From NCBI RefSeq assembly GCF_042186555.1, contig NC_133326.1, positions 690,036,708 to 690,100,707 on the forward strand: 64,000 nucleotides of DNA. Reading direction: 5' to 3'. The notes beneath the pieces are model-generated. The model searched no databases and was not told where the DNA came from. It was given only the letters and a program-made list of their open reading frames with translations. The position numbers and the translations under genes are program-made. Within the stretch, counting starts at the first letter, position 1. Each line of letters starts with the position of its first letter. Origin of the DNA: Aquarana catesbeiana (Eukaryota > Chordata > Amphibia > Anura > Ranidae). Positions 44,395 to 55,839 of the stretch are shown here, piece after piece.

Positions 44395-44863
44395 TTAAAG
44401 CGGGATTCCGTCCCTGAAAAAAAAATTTAAAAGTCAGCAGCTACTAACACTGTAGTTGCTGACTTTAAAAAGGTACTTACCTGTCCTGGGTGCCCGCGAT
44501 GTCACCGCCCGCGGCCGACCCGTCCCTCGGCTCTCGGGTCCCGGCACTGCCATCCTAAGTAAGGGAAACAGGCAGTGGGGCCTTGCGGCTTCACTGCCAG
44601 TTTCCTACTGCGCGGCGCGGCGAGGCGCGGCACTCTGTGAATGGCCCTGTGGTGTTCTGGTAACACACACTGTTCCCAGAAGAAAACGGGGCCGCTCACC
44701 GAGGAGCAGAACACGCCGCGGAATAGGAAGAGGCAGATTAGGAAGACTGCCTAGCAACAAGGGTTTAGGTAAGTTTAATTTTTTTTTTTCAAATGTTTTT
44801 TTTTATTTTTTTTAGGATTTTTGGTGATTTATTTTTTTTTTTCAGGGTGGCCCTCCACTTTAA
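44395..44863. mobile_element. TTAA-target MITE, GC-rich centre
   Basis: Imperfect inverted ends TTAAAGCGGGATTCCGTCCC and the complement of GGTGGCCCTCCACTTTAA; TTAA at both edges. Near the left end is a hairpin AGTCAGCAGCTAC/GTAGTTGCTGACT. The centre (44490-44700) is strongly GC-rich for this window. Confidence 0.65.
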
Positions 44864-44959
44864 AGACACAGGGGCACTCTGGACACCCATCAAATAGCAC
44901 AATGGCAGCAAAGGTGTCCAGTGCGTCCTCTCGCCAAATAACCAACAGTAGAAATGAAC

Positions 44960-45165
44960 AGCAACCGTCCCAACCTATAACTGGCCTTAGCAGCAAGGAG
45001 CACATGGAACACATGCCAAACAACAACACGCGGCCTCTGCAACTTACTCATGTGTTTGCAAATGTGTGCAAACTAAACCCCTGTTTTTAACAAGAACTAT
45101 TAGACAGGACAATTTAAGTTTGTTGCAAGCTGGCTGGTAAGTTGAGCTGGCCCTGCCTGATTGAA
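44960..45165. repeat. Dispersed repeat, arrangement 2
   Basis: See the copy at 39600-39860: the first part is direct, the second part inverted relative to it. Confidence 0.6.
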
Positions 45166-45810
45166 TAGAGAATGGATGTATATATACTGTAGGGGGGTTC
45201 TCCTATTCCATAGTTTTGGTAAATCTAAAGAAAATTGCACAGAGATTGTATTATCAGATGTATTGATTAGATGTCAATGACACCCCAAATAAGGAAGCAC
45301 ACATTTTAACGAGTGAAAAAAATGGGGGTCAAACACAGCAAAACGCACAGTAAAAATTGGGCAAACCGCAACACATCAAAAAATCCCATGAGCTACTTTT
45401 CTGGATGTAGGGCAGCCCATTAAAAATCAATGGGCTGCGCTATTCATGTTGCTGGAAAAACAAGTCATAAAATGTATGGTTCCACTACGTTAGGTGTAGA
45501 GGGCCCATAGTGCATTACCTCTGAAACCATTTATTCAGAAAAAAATGTAAATGAATCTACTCACAGATGTCCAGACTAGCAAAGCATATCAAATAGTTGC
45601 AATAAGTTGGTCCACATCACTTGCTCCAGAGACTTGGGAGGGCATCATCATTCAAGATCTTAGTGGCTTATGTGTTTCAAGGGTCGTACCCTCTTCCTCA
45701 GAGCCAAACCTTTCTATTGGATTTGCTGCTAAATGTAAAGTTCAAACATTTTAAGCAGGGTTTGATGATTCCCTCCACAAATCAACCCCTAGGTGATTCT
45801 CTTATTCCTA
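45166..45810. other. Intergenic, nothing recognised
   Basis: About 0.65 kb with no gene or bounded repeat. Confidence 0.4.
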
Positions 45811-46099
45811 TACAGTGAGGGAAAAAAGTATTTGATCCCCTGCTGATTTTGTACGTTTGCCCACTGACAAAGAAATTATCAGGCTATCATTTTAAAGGTA
45901 GGTTTATTTTAACAGTGAGAGACAGAATAACAACAAAAATATCCTGAAAAATGCATTTAAACAAGTTATAAATTGATTTGCATTTTAATGAGTGAAATAA
46001 TTATTTGATCCCTTCGCAAAACATGACTTGGTACTTGGTGGCAAAACCCCTGTTGGCAATCACAGAGGTCAGACATGTCTTGTAGTTGGCCACCAGGTT

Positions 46100-47061
46100 T
46101 GCACACATCTCAGGAGGGATTTGCTTTCACTCCTCTTTGCAGATCCTCTCCAAGTCATTAGGGTTTCGAAGCTGACATTTGGTAACTCAAACCTTCAGCT
46201 CCCATTTTCAATGGGATTAAGGTCTGGAGACTGGCTAGGCCACTCCAGGACCTTAATGTGCTTTTTTTTGAGCCATTCCTTTGTTGCCTTGGCTATGTGT
46301 TTTGGGTCATTGTCATGCTGGAATACCCATTCACAACCCATTTTCAATGTCCTGGCTGAGGGAAGGAGGTTCTCATCCAAGATTTGATAGTACAGGGCCC
46401 CATCCATTATCCCTTTGATGCGGTGAAGTTGTCCTGTCCCCTTAGCAGAAAAACACCCCCAAAGCATAATGTTTCCGCCTCCATGTTTGACGGTGGGGAT
46501 GGTGTTCTTGGGGTCATAGGCAGCATTCCTCCTCCTCCAAACACAGCGAGTTGAGTTGATGCCAAAGAGCTCCATTTTGGTCTCATCTGACCACAACACT
46601 TTTACCCAGTTCTCTTCTGAATCATTCAGATGTTCATTATCAAACTTCAGACGGGTCTGCACATGTGCTTTCTTGAGCAGGGGGACCTTGCTGCAGAATT
46701 TCAGTCCTTCATAGTATAGTGTGTTACCAATTGTTTTCTTGATGACTATGGTCCCAGCTGCCTTGAGATCATTGACAAGATTCTCCCATGTAGTTCTGGG
46801 CTGATTCCTTACTGTTCTTATGATCATTGAAACTCCACTAGATGAGATCTTTCATGGAGCCCCAGACTGAGGGAGAGTGACAGTTGTTTTGTGTTTCTTC
46901 CATTTGCCAATAATCGCACCAGCTATTGTCACCCTCTTACCAAGCTGCTTGGCAATGGTCTTGTAGCCCATTCCAGCCTTGTGTAGGTCTACAATCTTGT
47001 CCCTGACATCCTTGGACAGCTCTTTGGTATGGCCATGGTGGAGAGATGGGAATCTGATCAA
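46100..47061 (-). pseudogene. Tc1-type transposase, broken
   Basis: 47061-46852 encodes the N-terminal helix-turn-helix region (K-E-L-S-K-D-V-R-D-K-I). 46827-46195 encodes the second DNA-binding part and catalytic core: W-S-D-E-T-K near 46590, H-D-N-D-P-K-H near 46310 and N-P-I-E near 46205. A small deletion right after that glutamate (near 46200) shifts the frame, and the two main pieces are in different frames near 46840. Inactive. Related but clearly distinct from the family A enzyme at 27314. Confidence 0.85.
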
Positions 47062-48198
47062 TTACTTCTGTGGAAAGGTGTCTTTTTTACAGGTAAGAAG
47101 CTGAGATTAGGAGCACTCCCTTTAACCGCTTAAGGACTGCCTACCGCAGATATACTGCCTCAGGGCGGCTCTATTTCGCAAAACGACATACCAGTACATA
47201 ATTTTGTGTAATAGACAGCAGGGGGCAGAGGGGGAGCCAATCCGCTTGGATCTGCTGATCGTTCATCAGAGAGGCTGAACGGCGATCTGTAAACAAGGTA
47301 GATCGCTGTTCTGACAGGGAAGAACACAGTGATCTTGTGTTCCTACTAAGCAGGAACACAGATCTCTGTGTTTACCCAGTCAGTCCATCGTCCACACAGT
47401 AAGCAAGCACCAGCTAGGGACACACTTAACCCTTCGATCACCCCTGGTAATAACCCCTTCACTGCCAGTGTAATTAGTACAGTGACAGAGCATATTTTTA
47501 GCACTGATCACCGTAATATTGTCACTGGTTCCCAAAAAAGTGTCAAAAGTGTCAGTTAGGTGTCCGATTTGTACACTGCAATGTCGCAATCCTGCTAAAA
47601 ATTGCAGGTCGCCTCCATAAAAAAAATAAAAATGCCATAAAAATATTCCATAGACGCGATAATTTTTGCCCAAACCAATCAATATACGCTTACTGGGATT
47701 TTTTTACCAAAAACATGTTGCAGAATACATATTGGCTTAAATTAATGAAGAAATTAGATATTTTACTTTTTTTTTTTTTTTTTTATTGGATATGTTTTAT
47801 AGCAGAAAGTAAAAAATATTGTTTTTTTTTTCAAAATTGTCGCTCTTTTTTTGTTTCTAGCTCAAAAAATAAAAACCGTAGAGGTGATCAAATACCACCA
47901 AAAGAAAGCCCTATCTGTGGGGAAAAAGCATTAATTTTATTTGGGTACAGCGTCGCACGACTGCGCAATTGTCAGTTAAAGTAACACAGTGCAGTATCGC
48001 AAAAATGGCCTGGTCATTAAGGAGGTAAAACCTTCCGGGGCTGAAGAGCAGGGTCGGACTGGGAATAAAAACCAGCCCTGGGAAAAATGTCATACCAGCC
48101 CCATAGCATTTTTATACTAGCCCAACATCATAACCATCATAACGTCATTACTTCCTTGTTCATGAAAACCATGCATTTTAAAGCACATTTGAAGAGTG

Positions 48199-48199
<1 letters not shown>

Positions 48200-48233
<34 letters not shown>
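48200..48233. repeat. (AT)n microsatellite 1
   Basis: About 16 AT copies. Confidence 0.95.
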
Positions 48234-48237
<4 letters not shown>

Positions 48238-48258
48238 TCAGATATGAAAGCACATAGG

Positions 48259-48261
<3 letters not shown>

Positions 48262-48314
<53 letters not shown>
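48262..48314. repeat. (TA)n microsatellite 2
   Basis: About 26 TA copies, 28 bp from the first tract. Confidence 0.95.
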
Positions 48315-48316
<2 letters not shown>

Positions 48317-48708
48317 CAAATTCCAGTTAAAAGTGGTAAAATTGGTCCATCATCAAGGGGCATCCCAGGAACCTGGGGGGGACTCTGATTTCCAGAGACC
48401 ACCTTCCGCAGAAAGAATGGGGGGGGTTACTGATGTAAGGGGGAAACCTTTATATCAGTGCCCCCTTATATTATTGTATTCACTCCCCCCTTACATCAGT
48501 GACCCCCCTCAGACTTGCCTGGCAGCACTGCCACTGACCTCCTCTCAGGTGCACTGTGCAGGGCTCAGTTAGACGGCTCCAGGTTGGTGGCTCTGGTTTT
48601 ATCCTATAGTCTCCTCTCCACAGTCCACACACATCTGACTTCTCCCATGACCCCCATCCTGGTGGCACTCCCACTCTTAACTCCTCTCCAGACTCCCCCT
48701 CAGAGACT

Positions 48709-49100
48709 GCGGACATGATATAAGACAAGAGATGGTCAGAGGTTGCGGACATGGTACAAGAGATGGTTAGAGACTGAGGACATGATACAAGAGATGGCTA
48801 GAGACTGAGGACATGATACAAGTGATGTTTGGAGACTGAGGACAGAATACAAGAGATGGCTAGAGACTGAGGACACGATACAAGAGATGGCTAGAGACTG
48901 AGGACATGATACAAGAGATGGCTAGAGACTGAGACCACGATACAAGAGATGGGTAGAGACCGAGAATATGATACAAGAGATGGTCTGAGGCTGCAGACAT
49001 GATACAAGAGATGGTCAGAGGCTGCAGGCATTATACAGTAGATGTCAGAGGATGTAGACATGACACAGGAGGTGTCAGAGGCTGCGGGCATGGTACAGGA
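48709..49100. repeat. 31-bp minisatellite
   Basis: About a dozen units of GAGATGGCTAGAGACTGAGG plus ACATGATACAA, variable at the right end. Confidence 0.85.
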
Positions 49101-49109
49101 GATGGTTAG

Positions 49110-49316
49110 CCTCTCTGTGCCCACCAATTGCAGCCTCTGTGTGCCCACCAATTGCAGCCTCTGTGCCCACCAATTACAGCCCCTGTGTGCCCACCATGTG
49201 CAGCCCCTGTGTGCCCACCAATTGCAGCCTCTGTGCCCACTAATTGCAGTCTCTGTGCCCACCAATTGCAGCCTCTGTGCCCACTAATTGCAGCCTCTGT
49301 GTCCACCTGAGTCTCG
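49110..49316. repeat. 20-24 bp minisatellite
   Basis: About nine units of TGCCCACCAATTGCAGCCTC with TGTG spacers of varying length. Confidence 0.85.
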
Positions 49317-50035
49317 TATGTCACGGAGCTAGGTCTGTGTGCAAGGTCCTGCCCCCCCTAGCTAGACTGGCTCGTGTAATAGGCGGAACACTGAATCAAT
49401 CAGTGTTTCATCTAGAAGACTATCACACGAGCCGGTCTAGGGTGGCCGGGACTTTGCACACACAGACCCAGCTCCGTGACATACAAGCGCCGGAGGACAG
49501 AGCGAGGAGAGCGCAGCAGTCGCCACTCAAAGCGGCCCCAGGGCGGGCCAATTTCCCGGTATCCCCGTAGGCCAGTCCGGCCCTGGTTATGAGAGTGCTC
49601 CTAATCTCAGCTCATTACCTGTATAGAAGACACCTGGGAGCCAGAAGTCTTGCTGCTTGATCGGGATCAAATACTTATTTCACTCTTTAAAACACCAATC
49701 AATTTATAACTTTTTTGAAATGCGTTTTTCTGGATATTTTTGTTGTTATTCTGTCTCTCACTGTTAAAATAAATCTACCATTAAACTTATAGACTGATCA
49801 TTTGTCAGTGGGCAAACCTACAAAATCAGCAGGGGATCAAATGCTTTTTTCCCTCACTGTAAGTGACTAAACCTTGTTTTGTTGCTCTCCTACAGCTGTT
49901 TCATTGTACTCCATATTGGCACTAGATTCTCATGAAACTGTATCTCTAGGAAAACATTTTTTTTTTTTAGGTTTTTAGGTTTTGATGAGTTTTTATTGCT
50001 CTCTGCGTTGCCTGTGTGGAGATTCACCCCTCTTA

Positions 50036-50451
50036 TGCCCTGTACACACAGTCGGACATTGATCGGACATTCCGACAACAAAATCCTAGGATTTTTTCCG
50101 ACAGATGTTGGCTCAAACTTGTCTTGCATACACACGGTCACACAAAGTTGTCGGAAAATCCGATCGTTCTGAACGCGGTGACGTAAAACACGTACGTCGG
50201 GACTATAAACGGGGCAGTAGCCAATAGCTTTAGTTTCTTAATTTATTCTGAGCATGCGTGGCACTTTGTGCGTCGGATTTGTGTACATTTGTGATTTTGT
50301 TGTCGGAAAATTTTATAGCCTGCTCTCAAACTTTGTGTGTCGGAAATTCCTATGGAAAATGTGTGATGGAGCCCACACACGGTCGGAATTTCCGACAACA
50401 AGGTCCTATCACACATTTTCCATCGGAAAATCCTATCGTGTTTACAGGGCA
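50036..50451. mobile_element. PIF/Harbinger-like MITE, copy 6
   Basis: Ends TGCCCTGTACACACAGTCGG and a decayed right end (GTGTTTACAGGGCA). TTA on the left, TAG on the right. Lacks part of the central TIR-like motif found in copies 1 and 2. Confidence 0.78.
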
Positions 50452-50498
50452 TAGCTGTACAGAATTTTTGGCCCTTGTCAACAAGAAAATAATGACAT

Positions 50499-50835
50499 TG
50501 TCAGGGACGTGCTGGCCATGTCATTGCTGGTGCTCAAGGGCGGACGCTAACGCACAGACGCAGATGCAATTCCCCAAGTGCCCATCCTGTCAGACACACA
50601 CGTGCACATGCGCACAAATGTTCGCGAACGCGTGTAAGCGTTGGTGCAAAATGCCATATATAAGGGCAGCAAGTCCACTAGGACTTTGCAGTCTGATTTG
50701 CAGCTTGTACCCTGTATATCTGTTCCTGTGATCCTTATCTGATTCCTGTGTTTGACCCGGCTTACTCTGACTACGCTTGCTATCCATTATCCTGACCCCG
50801 GCTTGCCTTGTTGACTCTGCTTTAATCTCTCTGCT
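50499..50835 (+). repeat. Possible solo LTR of another retroelement
   Basis: Begins TGTCAGGGACGTGCTGGCC, has a TATA box (CATATATAAGGGCAGC near 50660), then the TTGACCCGGCTTACTCTGAC / CTGACCCCGGCTTGCC words seen near the 3' ends of amphibian LTRs. The right boundary and target duplication are not established. Confidence 0.35.
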
Positions 50836-51924
50836 AGGAATGGTCCCGATGTTTGAGTCGAGCGTAAGTTCGACTCGAACATTGGGTGTTCGTTTGTTCA
50901 TAGAACAAACGAACATATGAGGCGCTCGCGGGAAGTTCACCCCATAATGCACTTTGAGATCGCAGTGCATTGACGGCTGCTGATTGGCCAAAGCATGCAC
51001 CTGACCTGTATGCTTTGGCCAATCACAGTGCGATGTGCTGTGAGAGCCATGATTGGCCAAAGGCAGTCCATGCCCCACACTATATAAGGCTGCTGCTTAC
51101 ACGGCGGCTGTATATAGTGAATGAATAGAGATTAGGCAGGTAGTTAGTGTAGTGTGCAGTTAGTTAGTGTAGTACATTTAATACAATTCAGAGTATATAG
51201 TGCAGTCCATGTAGCATATATAATACAGTGCAGAGTATATAGTTCAGAGTATACAGTGCAGTCAGTGTAGTACATATAATACAGTTCAGAGTATATAGTG
51301 CAGTCAGTGTAGAGTATATAACAGTTCAGATTATATAGTGCAGTCAGTGTAGTATATATTATACAGTGCAAAATATATGGTGCCATCAGTATAGTATATA
51401 TAATTCATTGTAGAGTATATAATGCAGTCATTGTAATATATAAAATACAGTGGAGAATATATAGTGCAGTCAGTTTAGTATATATAATACAGTGCAGGGT
51501 ATATAATGCCATACAGAGTATATAATACAGTGTATTGAAGTAATTAAGGGGAACCCTATGACAGAATAAAGGAAAAAATGGTGTGGGGTCCCCCCCAAAA
51601 TCCATACCAAGCCCTTTATGGCTCTTATAGATTTTAAGGGAAACTCCACGCCAATTGATTTTCTTAAATGGCATACCAGACCCTTATCCAAGCATGCAGC
51701 CTGGCAGGCCAGGAAAGTGAGGGGGACGGGCAAGCGCCCCCCCCCTCCTGAACCACACCAGGCCACTTGCTCTCAACATGGGGATGGTGCTTTGGGGTGC
51801 TCCCCAAAGCAGCTTGTCCCCATGTTGATGGGGACAAGGGCCTCTTCCCGATAAGTCTGGCTGGTGGTTGTCGGGGTCTACGGGTGAGGGGCTTATCAGA
51901 ATCTAGAAGCCCCCTTTAACCAGG
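50836..51924. mobile_element. Long non-autonomous repeat with 42-bp minisatellite
   Basis: Starts near GTCCCGATGTTTGAGTCGAG with palindromic TTCGACTCGAAC and GTTCGTTTGTTC...GAACAAACGAAC. It contains a TATATAAGG word (51081), the minisatellite at 51130-51535, and a right part with CATACCAGACCCTTATCC and ACATGGGGATGGTGCTTTGG...CATGTTGATGGGG. An inverted partial copy lies at 55136-55815. No coding content. Confidence 0.5.
51130..51535. repeat. 42-bp minisatellite
   Basis: About nine units of GTAGTACATATAATACAGTT plus CAGAGTATATAGTGCAGTCA, with deletions. Confidence 0.85.
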
Positions 51925-52471
51925 GGCCAAATGTACTGTAACATACTGAAGCAGAGCATGATCCTCTCCCTTCAGAGACTGGGCTGCAGGGCAGTATTCC
52001 AACATGATAGCGACCCCAAACACATCTCCAAGACGACCACTGCCTTGCTAAAGAAGCTGAGGGTAAAGGTGATGGACTAGCCAAGCATGTCTCCAGACCT
52101 AAACCCTATCGAGCATCTGTGGGGCATCCTCAAACGGAAGGTGGAGGAGCGCAAGGTCTCTAACATCCACCAGCTCCGTGATGTCGTCTTGGAGGAATGG
52201 AAGAGGACTCCAGAGGCAACCTGTGAAGCTCTGGTGAACTCCATGCCCAAAAGGGTTAAGGCAATGCTGGAAAATAATGGTGGCCACACAAAATATTGAC
52301 ACTTTGGGCCCAATTTGGACATTTTCATTTAGGGGTGTACTCACTTTTGTTGCCAGCGGTTTAGACATTATTGGCTGTGTGTTGAGTCATTTCTTCAGTG
52401 TTGCCACATGAAAAGATATAATAAAATATTTACAGAACTGTGAGGGTTGTACTCACTTTTGTGAGATACTG
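51925..52471 (+). pseudogene. Tc1 family A, 3' fragment
   Basis: Matches 28910-29529: encodes R-A-V-F-Q-H-D-S-D-P and N-P-I-E-H-L-W to G-G-H-T-K-Y, with a Trp-to-stop change near 52079. The right inverted repeat is shortened by a deletion of about 70 bp relative to the other copy, ending GTGAGATACTG-TA. The 5' two thirds are missing. Confidence 0.88.
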
Positions 52472-52473
52472 TA

Positions 52474-52808
52474 CATCCATCTTCAATCATGCCACCCGAC
52501 GGACCCGAAAAATAGAAAAATGTAAAAAGCTTCGCCTTCATGGGAGGCCTCCTGGGCGACTGCTGTCTCTTGGCTTTGACAGCTGTTGAATAAGCAAGGG
52601 GGGGCCACCCTGTGATGTAACTGAGTGACCCTGCCCCTTCTGATGTCATGAGACTTCATGTGATATCAAAGGGGGGTGGGGTCATTCGATTACATCAGTG
52701 GGTGGCCCCACCCTTGCCTATATAAGAGCAGTCGCCGGGAGGTCTCCCATGGAGGCGGAGTCCTTTCTGTTTTTTGGCTCCGTTGGGCGGCATGATTGAT
52801 GGTGGATG
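52474..52808. mobile_element. TA-target foldback MITE
   Basis: Imperfect arms of about 150-170 bp: CATCCATCTTCAATCATGCC at the left and its complement near the right (GGCATGATTGATGGTGGATG). It shares a TA with the end of the Tc1 fragment. The arms differ by several deletions. Confidence 0.65.
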
Positions 52809-52961
52809 TACTTCGCGGGACACTTTTTTTTTACTCATTTTTAATGAAGGAATTGTCAAAAACTGTCTCTTCTAATTTTTGACACTTTTTTTTGGTGAAT
52901 AGGTAGGGGTACAATGTACCCATTCACCTGGGGGGGGGGCTGTAATCTGGGGGCCCCCTAG

Positions 52962-54101
52962 TTAACCACTTCCGGACCGTCCGCCGTCGTTATACGTCGG
53001 TACTTTGAAGAGGAGTACCATGGTTATGGCAGCAGCTAGCTACCATAACCCCAGTATCTTCTTCTTTAGCGGGTGGTCCGCTTTCAGATAAAAGTGGTCT
53101 CTGCGGCAGATTCACTGTGAGAACACTTATCAGCGGTGCCCCTCCTGCCACGCTACGATGCCCTCCACCGATTACCGGAGCCAACAGTAGCGGCAGAGGC
53201 GATCGGGTCCTCTTCCTGGCTTGGTATGGAGACGAGTGAGGGAAAGATGGCCCCCACCCGTCTCCATACCATTGCAGGATGGAAGCGACATCAAAATGTC
53301 ACTTCCGCCCATAGCTCTTAAAGAGACTTTTTTTTTTTTACAAATGACATTAAATGTTTTTCTTTTTTTTATTGCATTTTAGTGTAAATATGAGATCTGA
53401 GGTCTTTTTGACCCCAGATTTTATATTTAAGAGGTCCTGTCATGCTTTTTTTCTATTACAAGGGACGTTTACATTCCTTGTAATAGGAATAAAAGTGACA
53501 TATTTTTTTTTGAACAAAAAACAAAAGGTAAAATAAATCATTAAAAAAAATTTTTTAAACGCGCCCCGTTCCACCGAGCTCGCGTGCAGAAGCGAACGCA
53601 TATGTGAGCAGCCCCCGCATATGAAAACGGTGTGTAAAAACCACACATGTGAGGTATCGCTGCGATCGGTAGAGCGAGAGCAATAATTCCAGCACTAGAC
53701 CTCCTTTGTAACTCAAAACATGCAACCTGTAGAATTGTTTAAACGTCGCCTATGGAGATTTTTAAGGCTAAAAGTTTGTCGCCATTCCATTTTGAAGCAT
53801 GACATGTTGGGTATCAATTTACTCGGCATAACATTAGCTTCCACAATATAAAAAAAATTGGGCTAACTTTACTGCTGTCTTATTTTTTAATTCAAAAAAG
53901 TTTATTTTTTCCAAAAAAAGTGCCCTTGTAAATCCGCTGCGCAAATAAAGTGTCACAGAATGTATTGCAACAACCGCCATCTTATTCTGTAGGGTGTTAG
54001 GAAAAAAAATTATTTAATGTTTGGAGGTTCTAAGTAATTTTCTACCAAAAATAATTTTTAACTTGTAAACACCAAATCTCAGAAAGAGGCTCGGTCCTTA
54101 A
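52962..54101. mobile_element. TTAA-target MITE, TTAACCACTTCCGG family
   Basis: Starts TTAACCACTTCCGGACCG and ends GGCTCGGTCCTTAA, giving imperfect inverted ends. Landmarks: ATTACAAGGGACGTTTACATTC, CATATGTGAGCAGCCCCC, GTTTAAACGTCGCC. A partial inverted copy is at 61990-62660. No coding content. Confidence 0.65.
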
Positions 54102-55135
54102 CCACTTCAATACCATGCACTTTCACCCCTTCCTGCCCAGGACAATTTGCAGCTTTCAGCGCTATCGCACTTTGAACGACAATTGCGCGGTCATGCAACA
54201 CTGTACCCAAACTAAATTTTTATCATTTTCTTCCCACAAATAGAACTTTCTTTTGCTGGTATTTGATCACCTCTGGGGTTTTATTTTTTGCTAAACAAAC
54301 TAAAAAATACCAAAATTAAAAAAAAAAAAAGTTTCTCAGTTTCTGTCATAAAATTTTGTTTTCCCCTTCACTGACGGGCACTAATGAGGCGGCACTGATG
54401 GGCACTAATGAGACGGCACTGATGGGCACTGATGAGGCGGCACTGATGGGCACTGATGAGGTGGCACTGATAAGGTGGCACTGATGGGCACTGATGAGAA
54501 GGCACTGATATGTAGAATTGATGGGCACTGATAGGCAGCACTGATCTGCAGCATTGATGGGCACCAATAGGCGGCACTGATATATAGTACTGATGGGCAC
54601 TGACAGGCAGCACTTATGGGCACTGATAGGTGGTACTGATTGGCACTGACAGGGGGCACTGATGGGCAGCACTGATGATGAGGTACTGATGTGTTACTGA
54701 CAGGTGTTACTGCTGGGCACTGATTGGCACTTTAATTGGCACTGGTTGGCACTGTGGTGGGCTCTGATTGGCACTGTGGTGGGCAATGATTGGCACTGTG
54801 GTGGGCACTGGTGTTCTTTTATTATGGGGACACTGCTGGGCACTTATTGGCATGTGATTGGCACATCTGAGGGGGCTGTGCTGATAATCAATGTGCTGAT
54901 TATCAGCACAGACCCCTTCCCTCTCTGACAGAGAGAGCTGCCGATCGGCTCTTCCTGTCAGCGCGAACTGAGGAATGCCGTTTACTGGCACTTCCTGGTT
55001 CACGCAATGATCAGCTGTGTTTGGTCACAGCTGATCACATTGTAAGAAGCCTCCGACAGAGGCTTCTTATCACGATTGGAGATGCGGCATGTCAGACGGA
55101 CACGCCGCACTCGCGATCGCCGTGCTGGCAGAGCC
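54098..55135. mobile_element. TTAA MITE of the TTAACCACT family with minisatellite
   Basis: Starts TTAACCACTTCAATACCATG, shares its TTAA with the element to the left, and is followed by the same order of words as 59445-60260 (GACAATTGCGCGGTCATGCA, ATTTGATCACCTCTG, then the minisatellite). The right end is replaced by another repeat at about 55136. Confidence 0.7.
54370..54845. repeat. Minisatellite, GGCACTGATG-based unit
   Basis: Roughly 10-bp subunits (TGGGCACTGA, TGAGGCGGCAC) combined into 20-23 bp units, becoming TTGGCACTGTGGTGGGC at the right. Confidence 0.85.
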
Positions 55136-55815
55136 CCCCTGCCCCAAAGTGCCCACCCCCCCATGTTTAGGGAATGTGGCCAGTATGGTTCAGGAGGGAG
55201 GGGGGCCTGCCAGACTGCATGCTCCGATAAGGGTCTGGTATGGATTTTGGGGGGGGGCCCTCTGCAATTTTTTTTTTAATTTTGGCATGGAGTTCCCCTT
55301 AAAATCCATACCAGACTTGAAAGGCCTGACATGGACTTGGGGGGAGGACCCCACACCGTCCTTTTAATTGATTTTTCATCTTTATTGCCGGGAGCAAGCA
55401 ATACATTACAGCCACGAGCAAGTTAACATGACATTTTTTTCCTTTAGAAATGTCATTATTGCTGAAGCATGTTCTATACATCGCACAGATGAGCCACTTT
55501 ACAGGCAGACTAAGGGGACCCCCAGGAACGATATTTAAAGGAATATTATCCTTTTTTTATTGTTTCACTTTAAGCATTATTAAAATCACTGCTCCTGAAA
55601 AAACAATTGTTTAAAAAACTTTTTTTTCATTGATACATGTCCCCAGGTCCCCATACACTTTTTTTGGCAATAACTTGCAAAAAAACCTTTAAATTTAGCA
55701 CTTTTAAATCTTCATGTTCGTATTCCATAGACTTTAATAGGGTTCGCTAGAACTTTTTGCCTGTTCATGGTGTTCTGGTGCGAATCGAACTGGGGGGTGT
55801 TCAGGCCATCCTTAG
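55136..55815. mobile_element. Partial inverted copy of the repeat at 50836
   Basis: Shares AGGGTCTGGTATGGATTTTG, GGAGTTCCCCTTAAAATCCA and, at the right end, TTCGATTCGCACC-type palindromic words with the 50836-51924 element, on the opposite strand. No minisatellite in this copy. Confidence 0.45.
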
Positions 55816-55839
55816 CTGAGACCCTCCTAGATCACTTCA

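Larger units (their letters stand above)
48049..49585. mobile_element. hAT-like non-autonomous element with microsatellites, minisatellites and hairpin
   Basis: Ends CAGGGTCGGACTGGGAA and complement of CAGGGCCGGACTGGCC. The flanks CTGAAGAG and GTTATGAG match at five of eight bases, so the duplication is not clean. Contents from left: two (AT)n tracts, a 31-bp minisatellite (48709-49100), a 20-24 bp minisatellite (49110-49316) and a large hairpin (GTCACGGAGCTAGGTCTGTG near 49320, complement near 49464-49484). No transposase. Confidence 0.78.
47126..49586. mobile_element. TTAA-target MITE inserted in Tc1, itself carrying a hAT element
   Basis: Left edge TTAA at 47122-47125, right edge TTAT at 49587-49590 (one change). 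The MITE proper is 47126-48048 plus one base at the far right. It starts CCGCTTAAGGACTGCC and shares CAAATACCACCAAAAGAAAGC with the TTAACCACT family (33778, 58147, 62664). Internal palindrome near 47310-47370: GATCTTGTGTTCCT...AGGAACACAGATC. Confidence 0.7.
45813..49859 (-). mobile_element. Tc1/mariner transposon, family B, with nested insertions
   Basis: Ends CAGTGAGGGAAAAAAGTATTTG and complement, with TA on both sides (45811-45812, 49860-49861). Inverted repeats are about 200 bp with the inner direct repeat ATTATTTGATCCCTTCGC near 45999. The natural internal hairpin (GAGATTAGGAGCACTC and its complement) is split at 47125/49587 by a TTAA element of about 2.5 kb. Without that, the Tc1 would be about 1.6 kb. 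Confidence 0.88.

Noticed and set aside
44456..44815. 119-codon frame in a GC-rich stretch
   Set aside because: It is the centre of a TTAA MITE; arginine-rich translation reflects GC content and runs into T-rich sequence.
51144..51674. Tyrosine/cysteine-rich small proteins on the minus strand
   Set aside because: Produced by a 42-bp minisatellite, which is a multiple of three and therefore open.
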